A stretch of 64,000 nucleotides of DNA from Microbacteriaceae bacterium VKM Ac-2854 (GCA_013205085.1 JABMLH010000003.1:62001-126000), one strand, 5' to 3'. Shown: positions 51,444-60,903, counted from the first letter of the stretch. A program made the numbers and translations. The notes: generated by a model not told the origin, from the letters alone.

Positions 51444-52664
51444 TCACGCCCGTCGCTGCAGGCGCTCCAGCCACGAGGACACGGCGCCCTCCCACCGGGC
51501 CGGAGCGTAGTTCCACAGCTTGGTGTGCCGGGCGGTGTCGAAGCGCACGAACTCGACCAGGTCCGGGCGTGCCTTCGCCAGTGCCTCCGACGGCTCGCTG
51601 GGCACGTAGCCGTCGTCGACGCTGTGCATCAGCAGGATCGGAACGTCCAGCTCGGCGGCGCGCGTGACGAAGTCGAACGTCTCGAAGCTCACTACCGAAC
51701 TCTGTCCGGTGATACAGGTCGCCCACTGCTGCTGCAGCGTGGTGATCACGGCCGCCGCGATCCAGGACGGGAACGCCATTAGGCGAGCCTGCAGCCGCAG
51801 CGTCGCACGCCAGTCGATCACCGGTGAGTCCAGGATCACCCCGGTGACCGAGGCGCGACGCGACGAACGGGTCACCGTCTGCAGCGCGATCGCACCGCCC
51901 ATGGACCAGCCGACGAGCACGATTGAGCGCGCGCCGCCACGTTCGGCGTAGCGGATGGCGGCATCCACGTCGCGCCACTCGGTGGCGCCGAGCCCGTAGC
52001 GACCGTCCGGGCTGCTGGGCGCATCGCCGTCGTTGCGGTACGAGACGACGAGCGAGGTGTAGCCGGCGTCGTGCAGGATCCGCGCCCCGCGCAGCGTCTC
52101 CTCGCGCCGGGTCGCACGGCCGTGCACGTGCACCGCCCAGAGCCCGGAGTCGGTCGCGGCCGGGAAGAGCCAGGCGGGCGCCGCGCCGTACTGCGTCGCG
52201 ACCTGGACGGCTTCGAACGGCAGGCCGACTTCGCGCGGCGAGATCATCACCCAACCGTTGAAGCGGGCGTGGGCCCCCGCGCGCAGCTCACCGCGATCGA
52301 CGCGACCGAGTTCGCGCGTGACGCGTCCCTTGCCGACGGCGAGGATCCGCCCGACCCTCGCGTGACCGGTGCCACCGTCGAACCAGAGGCTGTACTCCCC
52401 CTGCACCCGAGCATCCGCGGAGTCTGCCAGAACGATCTCGTTGCTGTCCCGGTTGACGGCCAGCACGCGCTCGCGCTCGGTCCGAGAGTGTGGCGGAGTG
52501 ACGACGGCTCTGGCGAACGCCGCCGTGATCGCCGCGACCCCGACGGCCGCGCCCGCTGCGAGTCCCAGTGCGACGCTGCCGCCGACGAGGCCCAGACGCA
52601 GTCCCGCGGTCGAGGCTTCGGGGCGGGGAGCGCCGTTCGCGGCGTGGCTTCGGGCGGCGACCAT
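51444..52664 (-). CDS. Membrane-anchored alpha/beta hydrolase
   Basis: 406 residues. N-terminal membrane helix (about 24-52, LGLVGGSVALGLAAGAAVGV), then a beta-rich spacer and an alpha/beta hydrolase domain. The nucleophile elbow is LVGWSMGGAIAL (Ser), the acid is likely in LMHSVDDGYVPSE and the His in DTARHTKLWNY. Substrate unknown; esterase or peptidase activity outside the membrane is likely. TAGAGT lies six bases before the ATG, so the start is probably leaderless. Divergent from the DUF3000 gene with only 22 bases between the start codons. Confidence 0.82.
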   Translation of the reverse strand: MVAARSHAANGAPRPEASTAGLRLGLVGGSVALGLAAGAAVGVAAITAAFARAVVTPPHSRTERERVLAVNRDSNEIVLADSADARVQGEYSLWFDGGTGHARVGRILAVGKGRVTRELGRVDRGELRAGAHARFNGWVMISPREVGLPFEAVQVATQYGAAPAWLFPAATDSGLWAVHVHGRATRREETLRGARILHDAGYTSLVVSYRNDGDAPSSPDGRYGLGATEWRDVDAAIRYAERGGARSIVLVGWSMGGAIALQTVTRSSRRASVTGVILDSPVIDWRATLRLQARLMAFPSWIAAAVITTLQQQWATCITGQSSVVSFETFDFVTRAAELDVPILLMHSVDDGYVPSEPSEALAKARPDLVEFVRFDTARHTKLWNYAPARWEGAVSSWLERLQRRA

Positions 52665-52670
52665 CCCGAA

Positions 52671-52680
52671 ACTCTAGTCT
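52671..52680. promoter_or_regulatory. Overlapping back-to-back -10 boxes
   Basis: ACTCTAGTCT contains TAGTCT for the plus strand (6 bases before GTG 52687) and, on the other strand, TAGAGT (6 bases before ATG 52664). The two -10 boxes share two base pairs, so the divergent promoters must compete. Confidence 0.55.
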
Positions 52681-52686
52681 GCGAGG

Positions 52687-53286
52687 GTGCCCGACTTCTC
52701 AGCGCCGTCCCAGCAACCCGAGGAGTTCGCCGCCGCCCTGGCGTCGATCCGTTCGGCCAGCGTCCGTGAGGAGCTGGTCGTCTCCGAGATCCCCTCGCCC
52801 GGCGGCCTCGCCCCCTGGTCCGTCGCCCTCTCCGGTGATGTCGCGCCCAGCCGGCACGGGAGTGATTCCGATCTCGGCACCGGTCGTTTCATCCTGCTCT
52901 ACGACCCGGAGGAGCCCGAGCAGTGGGGCGGCCCGTTCCGCGTCGTCTGCTTCGCGCAGGCACCGCTCGAGGTCGAGATCGGCACCGACCCGTTCCTCGC
53001 CGAGGTCGCCTGGTCGTGGCTGATCGACGCGCTGCACACGCGCGGAGCCGACTACACGGCCGCGTCCGGCACCGCCACGAAGGTGCTCTCGACCGGATTC
53101 GGCGAACTCGCCGCCCAGGGTGACGGTGCCCAGATCGAGATCCGAGCCTCCTGGAGCCCCCAGGACGCCGAATTGTCCGCGCACGTGGAAGGCTGGGGGG
53201 AACTGCTCTGCATGCTCGCCGGCCTGCCGCCAACGTCCGGTGAGGGTGTCACCTCACTCGCACTCAGACGGAATCATCGTGATTGA
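52687..53286 (+). CDS. DUF3000 family protein
   Basis: 199-residue protein confined, as far as I know, to actinobacteria. Marks: EEFAAALASIRSASVREELV, LAPWSVALSGDVAP, TGRFILLYDPEEPEQWGGPF, EVAWSWLIDALHTRGADYTA and GTATKVLSTGFGEL. No membrane segment; function unknown. It commonly precedes the RNase D gene in this group, as it does here. TAGTCT six bases before the GTG suggests a leaderless mRNA. Confidence 0.85.
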   Translation: MPDFSAPSQQPEEFAAALASIRSASVREELVVSEIPSPGGLAPWSVALSGDVAPSRHGSDSDLGTGRFILLYDPEEPEQWGGPFRVVCFAQAPLEVEIGTDPFLAEVAWSWLIDALHTRGADYTAASGTATKVLSTGFGELAAQGDGAQIEIRASWSPQDAELSAHVEGWGELLCMLAGLPPTSGEGVTSLALRRNHRD

Positions 53287-53354
53287 AATCGGCTTCATCG
53301 TGATCGAAGGGATCTCGTATCCCGAACGGTCCCTCCTCATCGATCGGCACGGCC

Positions 53355-54611
53355 TTGGTTGAATACGGCGTCATCGCCAGCCCGGAAGACTTCCTAAGCG
53401 CGGTGGAGTTCATCCGCGGTGGTGACGGACCGATCGCCGTCGACGCGGAGCGCGCGTCCGGCTTCACCTACTCCCAGCGCGCCTACCTGATCCAGCTCTA
53501 CCGGCGCGGAGCCGGCACCTTCCTCTTCGACCCTCCGGCGATCGGTTCGATGGCCGCGCTCGGTGAGGCCATCGTCGAGGAGGAGTGGATCCTGCACGCC
53601 GCCAGTCAGGACCTCGCCTGCCTGCGCGAGGTCGGCCTGGACCCGAACCGCATCTTCGATACCGAACTCGCGGCGCGTCTGCTCGGGATGCCGCGCGTCG
53701 GTCTCGGCGCCGTTGTGGAGGATCTGCTCGGCATCCATCTCGCCAAAGAGCACTCGGCCGCCGACTGGTCCACGCGTCCGTTGCCGCAGAGCTGGCTCGT
53801 CTACGCCGCGAAGGACGTCGAGCTGCTCGTCGACGTCCGCGACCGGATGGTCGACATGCTCGCGGAGGCGGGAAAGACCGGCATCGCCGAGGAGGAGTTC
53901 GCCGCGACACTGGCCCGCGAACCGAAGGCCGTGCGCACGGATCCGTGGCGCCGGCTCTCCGGCATCCACTCGCTGCGCGGAATCCGCGCGCTCGCCGTCG
54001 CCCGCGAACTCTGGCTCGCCCGCGACGCGTTCGCCCGCGAGCGCGACATCTCGCCGGGGCGACTGATTCCGGATGCGTCGATCATCGCTGTGTCCCGCAA
54101 CATCCCGTCGAGCCTGCGCCAGCTCTCGGGCCGTCGTGATTTCACCGGTCGGGCGAGTCGCGGCGAGGTCGAGCGCTGGTGGGCCGCCATCGAACGCGGA
54201 ACCACGACCAACGACCTGCCCGTGCTGCGCGGCAGCGGCGAGACCCTGCCGCCGCCGCGCTCGTGGCCCGACCGCAACCCGGAGGCGGATGCGCGACTGC
54301 GCGCCGCGAAGGCGGTCGTCACCGACATCGCCGAGGATCTCGACATCCCGCTCGAGAACGTGCTCACGCCCGAGTTGCTGCGTCGACTGTCCTGGTCTCC
54401 CCCGATTCCGATCGAACCGTCGACGGTCGCGGCCGCGCTGATCGAACAGGGCGCCCGCAGCTGGCAGGTCGACGCCACCGCGGTCGCCATCGCCGAGGCG
54501 TTCATCGCCGGGCCGGTCGAAACGGAGCCGACGGAGTCGGAACCGGCGGAGTCGGAGCCGATTGTGGAAGCACCCCAAGACAGTGTCGACGTGCCGGAAA
54601 GCGCTTCGTAG
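53355..54611 (+). CDS. rnd: Ribonuclease D with HRDC domain
   Basis: 418-residue DEDD 3'-5' exonuclease acting on structured RNA such as tRNA precursors. Exo motifs: GPIAVDAERASGFTY (Asp/Glu), ILHAASQDLACLREVGL, and AAKDVELLVDVRDRM. The HRDC domain follows (WRRLSGIHSLRGIRALAVAR), then a C-terminal acidic TEPTESEPAESEP tail. The only in-frame start after the upstream stop is TTG 53355, with no ribosome binding site, so coupling to the upstream gene is likely. Confidence 0.9.
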   Translation: MVEYGVIASPEDFLSAVEFIRGGDGPIAVDAERASGFTYSQRAYLIQLYRRGAGTFLFDPPAIGSMAALGEAIVEEEWILHAASQDLACLREVGLDPNRIFDTELAARLLGMPRVGLGAVVEDLLGIHLAKEHSAADWSTRPLPQSWLVYAAKDVELLVDVRDRMVDMLAEAGKTGIAEEEFAATLAREPKAVRTDPWRRLSGIHSLRGIRALAVARELWLARDAFARERDISPGRLIPDASIIAVSRNIPSSLRQLSGRRDFTGRASRGEVERWWAAIERGTTTNDLPVLRGSGETLPPPRSWPDRNPEADARLRAAKAVVTDIAEDLDIPLENVLTPELLRRLSWSPPIPIEPSTVAAALIEQGARSWQVDATAVAIAEAFIAGPVETEPTESEPAESEPIVEAPQDSVDVPESAS

Positions 54612-54688
54612 GAACAAGCAAAGGATTCTTTCCGCGCCGACGCTCTTCCTAGGATCGAGAACTGGTCCAGAAGTTCTATGGAGGCAAC

Positions 54689-55891
54689 GTGGCCGAAAGA
54701 TCAGAAGTCGTATTCGTGGACGGGGTTCGCACCCCGTTCGGTCGTGCCGGCGAGAAGGGCATGTTCTGGCAGACCCGGGCGGACGATCTCATCGTCAAGG
54801 CGATGATCGGGCTGCTCGAGCGCAATCCGCAGGTGCCGAAGGAACGCATCGACGAGGTGGCGATCGCCGCGACGACGCAGCAGGGTGATCAGGGCCTGAC
54901 CCTCGGTCGCACCGCCGCGCTCCTCGCGGGGCTGCCGCGTTCGGTGCCCGGCTACGCCATCGATCGGATGTGCGCCGGCGCGATGACCGCAGTCGCGGCG
55001 ACCGCGGGCGGCATCGCCTTCGGCGCCTACGACCTGGTCATCGCGGGGGGCGTGGAACACATGGGCCGGCATCCGATGGGCTTCGGCGCCGATCCGAACC
55101 CGCGGTTCCTCTCCGAGCGGCTGGTCAGCGAGGACGCCCTGAACATGGGCAAGACGGCGGAACGGATCCACGACCGGTTCCCGCACCTGACGAAGGAGCG
55201 CGCCGACCGGTACGCCCTGCGCAGCCAGCAGAAGGTCGCCGCCGCGTACGCCGCCGGCAAGATCCAGCCCGATCTGGTTCCCGTCGCGACGCGCAATGCG
55301 GACGGCTGGGGCCTGGCCACGAAGGACGAGGCCCCGCGGCCCGACACCACCCTCGAGGGTCTCGCCGGCCTGCGCACCCCGTTCCGGCCGCACGGACGGG
55401 TCACGGCCGGCAACTCCTCGGGCCTGAACGACGGCGCCACCGCATCGCTGCTGGCGAGTCAGACCGTCGCGAAGGAGCTCGGCCTCGCGCCGAAGATGCG
55501 CCTGGTCAGCTTCGCCTTCGCCGGGGTCGAGCCCGAGATCATGGGCATCGGCCCGGTGCCCTCCACCGAGAAGGCACTGCGCAAGGCCGGCCTGACGATC
55601 GACGACATCGGCTTGTTCGAGCTGAACGAGGCCTTCGCGATCCAGGTGCTGTCCCTCCTGGACCACTTCGGTATCGACGACGACGACCCACGGGTCAACG
55701 AGTACGGCGGCGCGATCGCTCTGGGTCACCCGCTCGCCTCCTCCGGCGTGCGGCTGATGATCCAGCTGGCCCGCCAGTTCGAGGAGCACCCCGAGGTCCG
55801 CTACGGCCTGACCGCGATGTGCGTCGGGCTCGGCCAGGGCGGCTCGGTCATCTGGGAGAACCCGCACTTCAACGGGAAGAAGAGGAAGTAA
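54689..55891 (+). CDS. fadA: Acetyl-CoA acyltransferase (thiolase) of beta-oxidation
   Basis: 400-residue thiolase: 3-ketoacyl-CoA + CoA to acyl-CoA + acetyl-CoA. Catalytic residues visible: Cys95 (DRMCAGAMTA), His in ALGHPLASSGVRL and Cys in MCVGLGQGGSVIW. GTG with GGAGG. The fadB ATG begins two bases after its stop, giving a fatty-acid oxidation trifunctional pair. Confidence 0.93.
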   Translation: MAERSEVVFVDGVRTPFGRAGEKGMFWQTRADDLIVKAMIGLLERNPQVPKERIDEVAIAATTQQGDQGLTLGRTAALLAGLPRSVPGYAIDRMCAGAMTAVAATAGGIAFGAYDLVIAGGVEHMGRHPMGFGADPNPRFLSERLVSEDALNMGKTAERIHDRFPHLTKERADRYALRSQQKVAAAYAAGKIQPDLVPVATRNADGWGLATKDEAPRPDTTLEGLAGLRTPFRPHGRVTAGNSSGLNDGATASLLASQTVAKELGLAPKMRLVSFAFAGVEPEIMGIGPVPSTEKALRKAGLTIDDIGLFELNEAFAIQVLSLLDHFGIDDDDPRVNEYGGAIALGHPLASSGVRLMIQLARQFEEHPEVRYGLTAMCVGLGQGGSVIWENPHFNGKKRK

Positions 55892-55893
55892 GA

Positions 55894-58017
55894 ATGTCGG
55901 ACCAGTTCGCCGAACTCACGGCCCTCGATCCCGACGAGGTCGTTACGCACTCGTACGTCCGCGATGTCCCGCTGCCCAGCGGCAAGACGCTGGCGCTGAT
56001 CACGCTCGACAACGGGCGCGACCACACCCGCCCCAACACGCTCGGTCCGGCGTCGCTGCTCGAACTCTCGGGCGTGCTCGACGCTCAGGCCGAGCGTGCC
56101 GGGCGCGGCGAGATCCACGGCGTCGGCGTCACGGGCAAGCCGTTCATCCTCGCCGCCGGCGCCGACCTCTCCAAGGTCAGCGAGATCCCGAGCCGCGACG
56201 TCGGCAAGCAGATGGCCCAACTCGGTCACGCCACGCTGGGCAAGCTCGCCGAGCTCGGTGTGCCCTCGTTCGTCTTCATCAACGGCCTCGCCCTGGGTGG
56301 CGGCACCGAGATCGGGCTGAACGCGACGTACCGCACGGTCGACGCGTCGATCCCGGCACTCGCGCTGCCCGAGGTCTTCCTCGGCATCATCCCCGGCTGG
56401 GGCGGCGCGTGGCTGCTGCCGAATCTGATCGGCATCGAGAACGCTCTGAAGGTCGTCGTCGAGAATCCGCTGAAGAACAACCGCACCCTCAAGGGGCAGG
56501 ACGTCTTCGACCTCGGCATCGCCGACGCGATCTTCCCGCCGGCGAACTTCCTCGAAGACTCGCTGCGCTGGGCCGACGGCGTGCTCTCCGGCACGGTCAC
56601 CGTCAAGCGCCCGAACGAGCCGGGCAAAATCGAGCGGATGGTGAAGTGGGACGCCGCCATCGGCATCGCCCGCAAGATGCTGGAGTCGCGCATCGGCACG
56701 GTCGCGCACTCGCCCTATCGCGCGCTCGACCTGCTCAAGGCCGCGAAGAACACCACGAAGGCGCAGGGCTTCGCCGCGGAGGACGAGGCGCTGGCCGACC
56801 TGATCTCGGGCGACCAGTTCCGCGCCTCCATCTACGCCTTCAACCTGGTGCAGAAGCGCGCGAAGCGCCCGGCCGGCGCGCCGGACAAGGCGCTCGCGAA
56901 GCCGATCGGCAAGGTGGGCGTGATCGGCGCCGGGCTGATGGCGAGTCAGTTCGCGCTGCTGTTCGTGCGGCGACTGCAGGTGCCCGTGGTGATCACCGAC
57001 CTCGACCAGGCCCGGGTCGACAAGGGCGTCGCGTACATCGCGGGCGAGATCGACGCGCTGCTGGGCAAGGGGCGGATCTCGCCGGATGAGGCGAACCGGC
57101 TGAAGGCGCTGGTCACCGGCACGACGGATCGCTCGCAGTTCGCCGATGCGGACTGGGTGATCGAGGCGGTCTTCGAGGAGCTGACGGTGAAGCAGGACGT
57201 CTTCGCCGAGTTCGAGCAGCACATCTCGCCGACCGCCATCCTGGCGACGAACACCTCGTCGCTGTCGGTGGAGCAGATCGGGGCCAAGCTGGCGCACCCG
57301 GAGCGCCTCGTCGGTTTCCACTTCTTCAACCCGGTCGCGGTGATGCCGTTGATCGAGGTGGTGCGCACGCCGCTCACGGACGAGGCGACGCTGTCGACCG
57401 CCATGGTCACGGCCGCGAAGCTCCGCAAGAACGCCGTGATCACGCGCGACACCCCGGGCTTCGTGGTGAATCGCATCCTGGCGAAGGTGCTCGGCGAGGC
57501 GATGCACGCGGTCGACACCGGGACGCCGTTCGAGGTCGTCGAGGCATCATTGCAGCCGTTCGGCCTGCCGATGACGCCGTTCGAGTTGCTCGAGCTGGTC
57601 GGGCTCAAGGTCGGCGCCCACGTGCTGGACACCCACCACGCCGCGTTCCCGGAGCGCTTCTTCGCGAGCCCGAACCTGCACAAGCTCGCCGAACTCGGGC
57701 ACATCTTCGAGCGCGATGCCAAGGGCAAGGTCAAGGGTGTCGACAAGAAGGCGGTCGCGATCGTCGCGGGCGGCACCGAGCCGATGACGGCGGAGCAGCT
57801 GCGCGCCCGGGTCGAACTCGGCCTCGCGGACGAGGTGAAGCGGATGCTGGACGACGATGTCGTCCACGCCGCTGAGGACATCGACCTCTGCCTCATCCTC
57901 GGCGCGGGCTACCCGTTCCAGATGGGCGGACTCACGCCGTACCTCGATCGCGTCGGCGCGAGCGAGAAGGCCTTCGGCGACACCTTCCACCACCCCCGGA
58001 TCGCAGGCGTCGCCTGA
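55894..58017 (+). CDS. fadB: Fatty-acid oxidation multifunctional enzyme
   Basis: 707-residue fusion of enoyl-CoA hydratase (residues 1-~300: GEIHGVGVTGKPFILAAGAD, INGLALGGGTEIGLNATYRT, VFLGIIPGWGGAWLLPN) and 3-hydroxyacyl-CoA dehydrogenase (from ~335: KVGVIGAGLMASQFALLFVR, ILATNTSSLSVEQIG, PERLVGFHFFNPVAVMPLIE, DTPGFVVNRI). It catalyses hydration and NAD-dependent oxidation of trans-2-enoyl-CoA, feeding FadA. GAGGAAGT ribosome binding site. Ends before a clear terminator. Confidence 0.95.
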   Translation: MSDQFAELTALDPDEVVTHSYVRDVPLPSGKTLALITLDNGRDHTRPNTLGPASLLELSGVLDAQAERAGRGEIHGVGVTGKPFILAAGADLSKVSEIPSRDVGKQMAQLGHATLGKLAELGVPSFVFINGLALGGGTEIGLNATYRTVDASIPALALPEVFLGIIPGWGGAWLLPNLIGIENALKVVVENPLKNNRTLKGQDVFDLGIADAIFPPANFLEDSLRWADGVLSGTVTVKRPNEPGKIERMVKWDAAIGIARKMLESRIGTVAHSPYRALDLLKAAKNTTKAQGFAAEDEALADLISGDQFRASIYAFNLVQKRAKRPAGAPDKALAKPIGKVGVIGAGLMASQFALLFVRRLQVPVVITDLDQARVDKGVAYIAGEIDALLGKGRISPDEANRLKALVTGTTDRSQFADADWVIEAVFEELTVKQDVFAEFEQHISPTAILATNTSSLSVEQIGAKLAHPERLVGFHFFNPVAVMPLIEVVRTPLTDEATLSTAMVTAAKLRKNAVITRDTPGFVVNRILAKVLGEAMHAVDTGTPFEVVEASLQPFGLPMTPFELLELVGLKVGAHVLDTHHAAFPERFFASPNLHKLAELGHIFERDAKGKVKGVDKKAVAIVAGGTEPMTAEQLRARVELGLADEVKRMLDDDVVHAAEDIDLCLILGAGYPFQMGGLTPYLDRVGASEKAFGDTFHHPRIAGVA

Positions 58018-58025
58018 GTCATCGG

Positions 58026-58055
58026 AGCCCCCGGCATCATTCGATGTCGGGGGCT
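58026..58055 (+). terminator. Terminator of the fadA-fadB operon
   Basis: AGCCCCCGGCATC-ATTC-GATGTCGGGGGCT: 13-base stem with one G-T pair, nine bases after the fadB stop, followed by a T-containing stretch that also carries the next gene's TATGGT. Confidence 0.8.
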
Positions 58056-58072
58056 TCGTCTATGGTCGGGGC

Positions 58073-58612
58073 ATGAGCACTCAGTACTACGTGGCGGCCA
58101 GCCTGGACGGATTCATCGCCGACCCCGAGGGCGGCATCGACTGGCTCCTCGCCTTCGGCTTCGAGGCCTACGAGGAGCACTACAACGCCTTCCTCGCGGG
58201 CGTCGGTGCGATCGTGATGGGCGCGGACACCTACGACTCGATCTTCGGCGACGGGGGCGGAGAGGCGTGGCCGTACGGCGACACCCCGTGTTGGGTGCTC
58301 ACGCATCGCTCCCTGCCCGTTCCGGATGGGGCGGATGTTCGCTTCGTCGAGGGCGACGTCGCAGTCGTGCACGCGGCGGCCACAGCGGCGGCCGGTGAGC
58401 GCAACGTGTGGCTGGTCGGCGGCGGCAACCTCGTCGCCCAGTTCGCCGACCTCGGTCTCGTCGACGAGCTCTGGCTCACCGTGATGCCGATCGCGCTCGG
58501 TACCGGGCGGCCGCTCATCCCGATCGCCGAGATCTCCCCCGTCCTCACGCTGGAGGGCGTCACCACCTTCGAAGGCGGCGCGGTGGAGCTGCGGTACACG
58601 GTCCCGCGCTAA
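58073..58612 (+). CDS. RibD C-terminal-like (dihydrofolate reductase fold) protein
   Basis: 179-residue reductase: YYVAASLDGFIADPEGGIDW is the usual start, GAIVMGADTYDSIFG and NVWLVGGGNLVAQFADLGLV form the NADPH-binding part. This family is common in actinobacteria, and its substrate is mostly unknown. TATGGT lies six bases before the ATG, so it is likely leaderless. Separated from fadB by a terminator and followed by a 23-base inverted repeat. Confidence 0.85.
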   Translation: MSTQYYVAASLDGFIADPEGGIDWLLAFGFEAYEEHYNAFLAGVGAIVMGADTYDSIFGDGGGEAWPYGDTPCWVLTHRSLPVPDGADVRFVEGDVAVVHAAATAAAGERNVWLVGGGNLVAQFADLGLVDELWLTVMPIALGTGRPLIPIAEISPVLTLEGVTTFEGGAVELRYTVPR

Positions 58613-58617
58613 CCTCC

Positions 58618-58679
58618 GCTGGTTGAGCCTGCCGAAACCATCCCTGCCGGAAGGAGTGGTTTCGGCAGGCTCAACCAGC
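58618..58679. terminator. 23-base perfect inverted repeat
   Basis: 58618-58640 (core GGTTGAGCCTGCCGAAACCA) is an exact inverted copy of 58657-58679 with a 16-base loop, six bases after the reductase stop. The stem can stop transcription from both sides. Its arm also occurs inside every unit of the tandem repeat that follows. Confidence 0.75.
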
Positions 58680-58864
58680 GACGCGAGACCAGCTCAACCC
58701 GGGCGCTCGTCCGACCGGCGGGAAGGAGTGGTTTCGGCAGGCTCAACCAGCGAGGCGAGACCAGCTCAACCCGGGCGCTCGTCCGACCGGCCGGAAGGAG
58801 TGGTTTCGGCAGGCTCAACCAGCGAGGCGAGACCAGCTCAACCCAAGCGCTAGTCCGACCGGCG
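58649..58864. repeat. Three tandem 72-base units reaching into dxs
   Basis: Units begin with GGAAGGAGTGGTTTCGGCAG at 58649, 58721 and 58793, near identical apart from a few substitutions. Each contains the REP-like arm TTTCGGCAGGCTCAACCAGC and ends CGCT(C/A)GTCCGACCGGCG. In the third unit this end carries the dxs stop codon (CTA on the plus strand) and last codons, so the repeat and the gene share bases 58850-58864. No coding sense is apparent in the first two units. Confidence 0.85.
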
Positions 58865-60787
58865 AGAGGCGACCTCGGCCTCCTCGGGCAGGGGCCGGGC
58901 GACGGGGATCTTCGAGCCGAGTACCTGCGCCACCACGTCGCGGGCGATGTGCTGCGGCGTGAGGCCCACGTCCTCGAGGATCTGCGCGCGCGTCGCGTGG
59001 TCGAGGAACTGATCCGGTAGGCCCAGCTCCGTGACCGCGGTGTCGACGCCGGCCTCACGCAGATCCTGTCGGATCCGCGTTCCGATGCCGCCGACGCGGA
59101 TCCCGTCCTCGATCGAGACGAGCAGCCGGTGCTCCCGTGCCAGCTCGATCACGCTGCCCGGCACGGGCACGACCCAGCGCGGGTCCACCACAGTCGCGCC
59201 GATCCCCTGCGCCGCGAGCCGGGAAGCGACCTCCAGGCCGACCTCCGCCATCGGCCCCACGGTCACGATCAAGACGTCCGCGCGCTCGTCGCGCACCAGC
59301 ACGTCGACGCCGTCGGCCAGCCGCTCGACAGCCTCGATCTCGCTGCCCACACTGCCCTTGGAGAACCGCACCACCGTGGGCGCGTCCGTCACGCGCACCG
59401 CCTCGCCCAGCTCCTCGCGCAGACGCACGGCGTCCCGCGGCGCGCTGAGGCGGATGTTCGGGATGATCTGCAGCATCGCCAGGTCCCACATGCCGTGATG
59501 GCTCGGCCCGTCCGGGCCCGTGACCCCGGCGCGGTCCAGCACGAAGGTGACGCCGGCCTTGTGCAGCGCGACGTCCATCAGCACCTGGTCGAACGCCCGG
59601 TTGACGAAGGTGGCGTAGAGCGCGACGACCGGATGCATCCCGCCGAACGCGAGACCGGCCGCCGAGGTGACCGCGTGCTGCTCCGCGATCCCGACGTCCA
59701 GAACCCGATCCGGATACTTCTCGGCGAAGCGGTCCAGACCCACCGGCCGCAGCATCGCCGCCGTGATGCCGACCAGAGTCGGATCCGCATCGGCGAGCCG
59801 CACGATCTCATCCGCGAACACTGACGTCCACGACTGGGCGCCGGAGCCACCGACGGGCTCGCCCGTCTCGGGATCGATCTGACCCACGGCGTGGAACTGA
59901 TCGGCCGCGTCCTGCAGGGCGGGCTCGTAGCCGCGGCCCTTCTGCGTGATCGCGTGCACGATGACCGGCTGGCCGTAGTCCTTCGCCTGCTGCAGCGCCT
60001 CCTCCATCGCGGCGACGTCGTGCCCGTCGATCGGGCCGAGGTACTTGATGTCGAGGTTCGAGTACAGCGCCTCGTTGTTCGTGAGCCGGCTCAGGAAGCC
60101 GTGGGTACCGCCGCGCAGGCCGCGGTAGATCGCGCGGCCCGGAGCGCCGAAGCGTTCGAAAGCCGCCGCCGAACTCTGGTGCAGTTCGCGGTAGCCGCGC
60201 TTGGTGCGGACGCCGTTGAGGAAGCGCGCCATACCACCGATCGTGGGCGCGTAGGAGCGACCGTTGTCGTTCACCACGATGATCAGGCTGCGGGCGTTGT
60301 CGTCGCTGATATTGTTCAGCGCCTCCCACGTCATACCGCCGGTCAGCGCCCCGTCACCCACCACGGCGACGACGTGGCGATCGCCCTGCCCCGTCATCGT
60401 GAAGGCCCGCGAGATGCCGTCCGCCCACGAGAGCGAGCTGGAGGCGTGCGACGACTCGACGATGTCGTGCGGGGATTCCGAGCGCTGCGGGTAGCCGGCG
60501 AGGCCGCCGCGCTCGCGCAGGCGTGAGAAGTCCTGCCGGCCGGTGAGCAGCTTGTGCACGTACGACTGGTGCCCGGTATCGAAGATGATCGGGTCCCGTG
60601 GGGAGTCGAAGACCCGGTGGATCGCCACGGTCGTCTCGACGACGCCCAGGTTCGGCCCGAGGTGACCTCCGGTCTTGGAGACCTCGCGCACCAGGAACTC
60701 GCGGATCTCGCGGGCGAGCTGTTCGAGCTCGGAGTGCGACAGCCTGTCGAGATCGCGAGGCCCGTGGATGGACTCGAGGATGGCCAT
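58850..60787 (-). CDS. dxs: 1-deoxy-D-xylulose-5-phosphate synthase
   Basis: 645-residue thiamine-diphosphate enzyme of the MEP pathway: pyruvate + glyceraldehyde-3-phosphate to DXP. ThDP/metal motif [16 protein letters not shown] (144-159) with [14 protein letters not shown] (172-185), [10 protein letters not shown], and the catalytic Glu region [21 protein letters not shown] 60787 has GGAAGG. The last codons lie within the 72-base tandem repeat, so the C-terminal SRRSD is specified by repeat sequence. Transcribed from upstream of, or with read-through from, acnA. Confidence 0.95.
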   Translation of the reverse strand: MAILESIHGPRDLDRLSHSELEQLAREIREFLVREVSKTGGHLGPNLGVVETTVAIHRVFDSPRDPIIFDTGHQSYVHKLLTGRQDFSRLRERGGLAGYPQRSESPHDIVESSHASSSLSWADGISRAFTMTGQGDRHVVAVVGDGALTGGMTWEALNNISDDNARSLIIVVNDNGRSYAPTIGGMARFLNGVRTKRGYRELHQSSAAAFERFGAPGRAIYRGLRGGTHGFLSRLTNNEALYSNLDIKYLGPIDGHDVAAMEEALQQAKDYGQPVIVHAITQKGRGYEPALQDAADQFHAVGQIDPETGEPVGGSGAQSWTSVFADEIVRLADADPTLVGITAAMLRPVGLDRFAEKYPDRVLDVGIAEQHAVTSAAGLAFGGMHPVVALYATFVNRAFDQVLMDVALHKAGVTFVLDRAGVTGPDGPSHHGMWDLAMLQIIPNIRLSAPRDAVRLREELGEAVRVTDAPTVVRFSKGSVGSEIEAVERLADGVDVLVRDERADVLIVTVGPMAEVGLEVASRLAAQGIGATVVDPRWVVPVPGSVIELAREHRLLVSIEDGIRVGGIGTRIRQDLREAGVDTAVTELGLPDQFLDHATRAQILEDVGLTPQHIARDVVAQVLGSKIPVARPLPEEAEVASRRSD

Positions 60788-60855
60788 ACGACCGCCTTCC
60801 GGATGCGTGCGGGGAACTGCGTCCTCACTCCCCGAGTCTACGCAGGGAGCAGAAA

Positions 60856-60903
60856 GCGCAGCGGCGGCCGCACCCAGGGCTGGATGCGACCGCCGATCTG
60901 CGC
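60856..60903 (-). terminator. Candidate terminator of acnA
   Basis: GCGCAGCGGCGGCCGCA can pair, with small bulges, with TGCGACCGCCGATCTGCGC, 15 bases after the acnA stop. Imperfect but strong. Confidence 0.5.

Noticed and set aside
58649-58864. CRISPR array
   Set aside because: The 72-base units are contiguous and near identical, with no distinct spacers and no cas genes.
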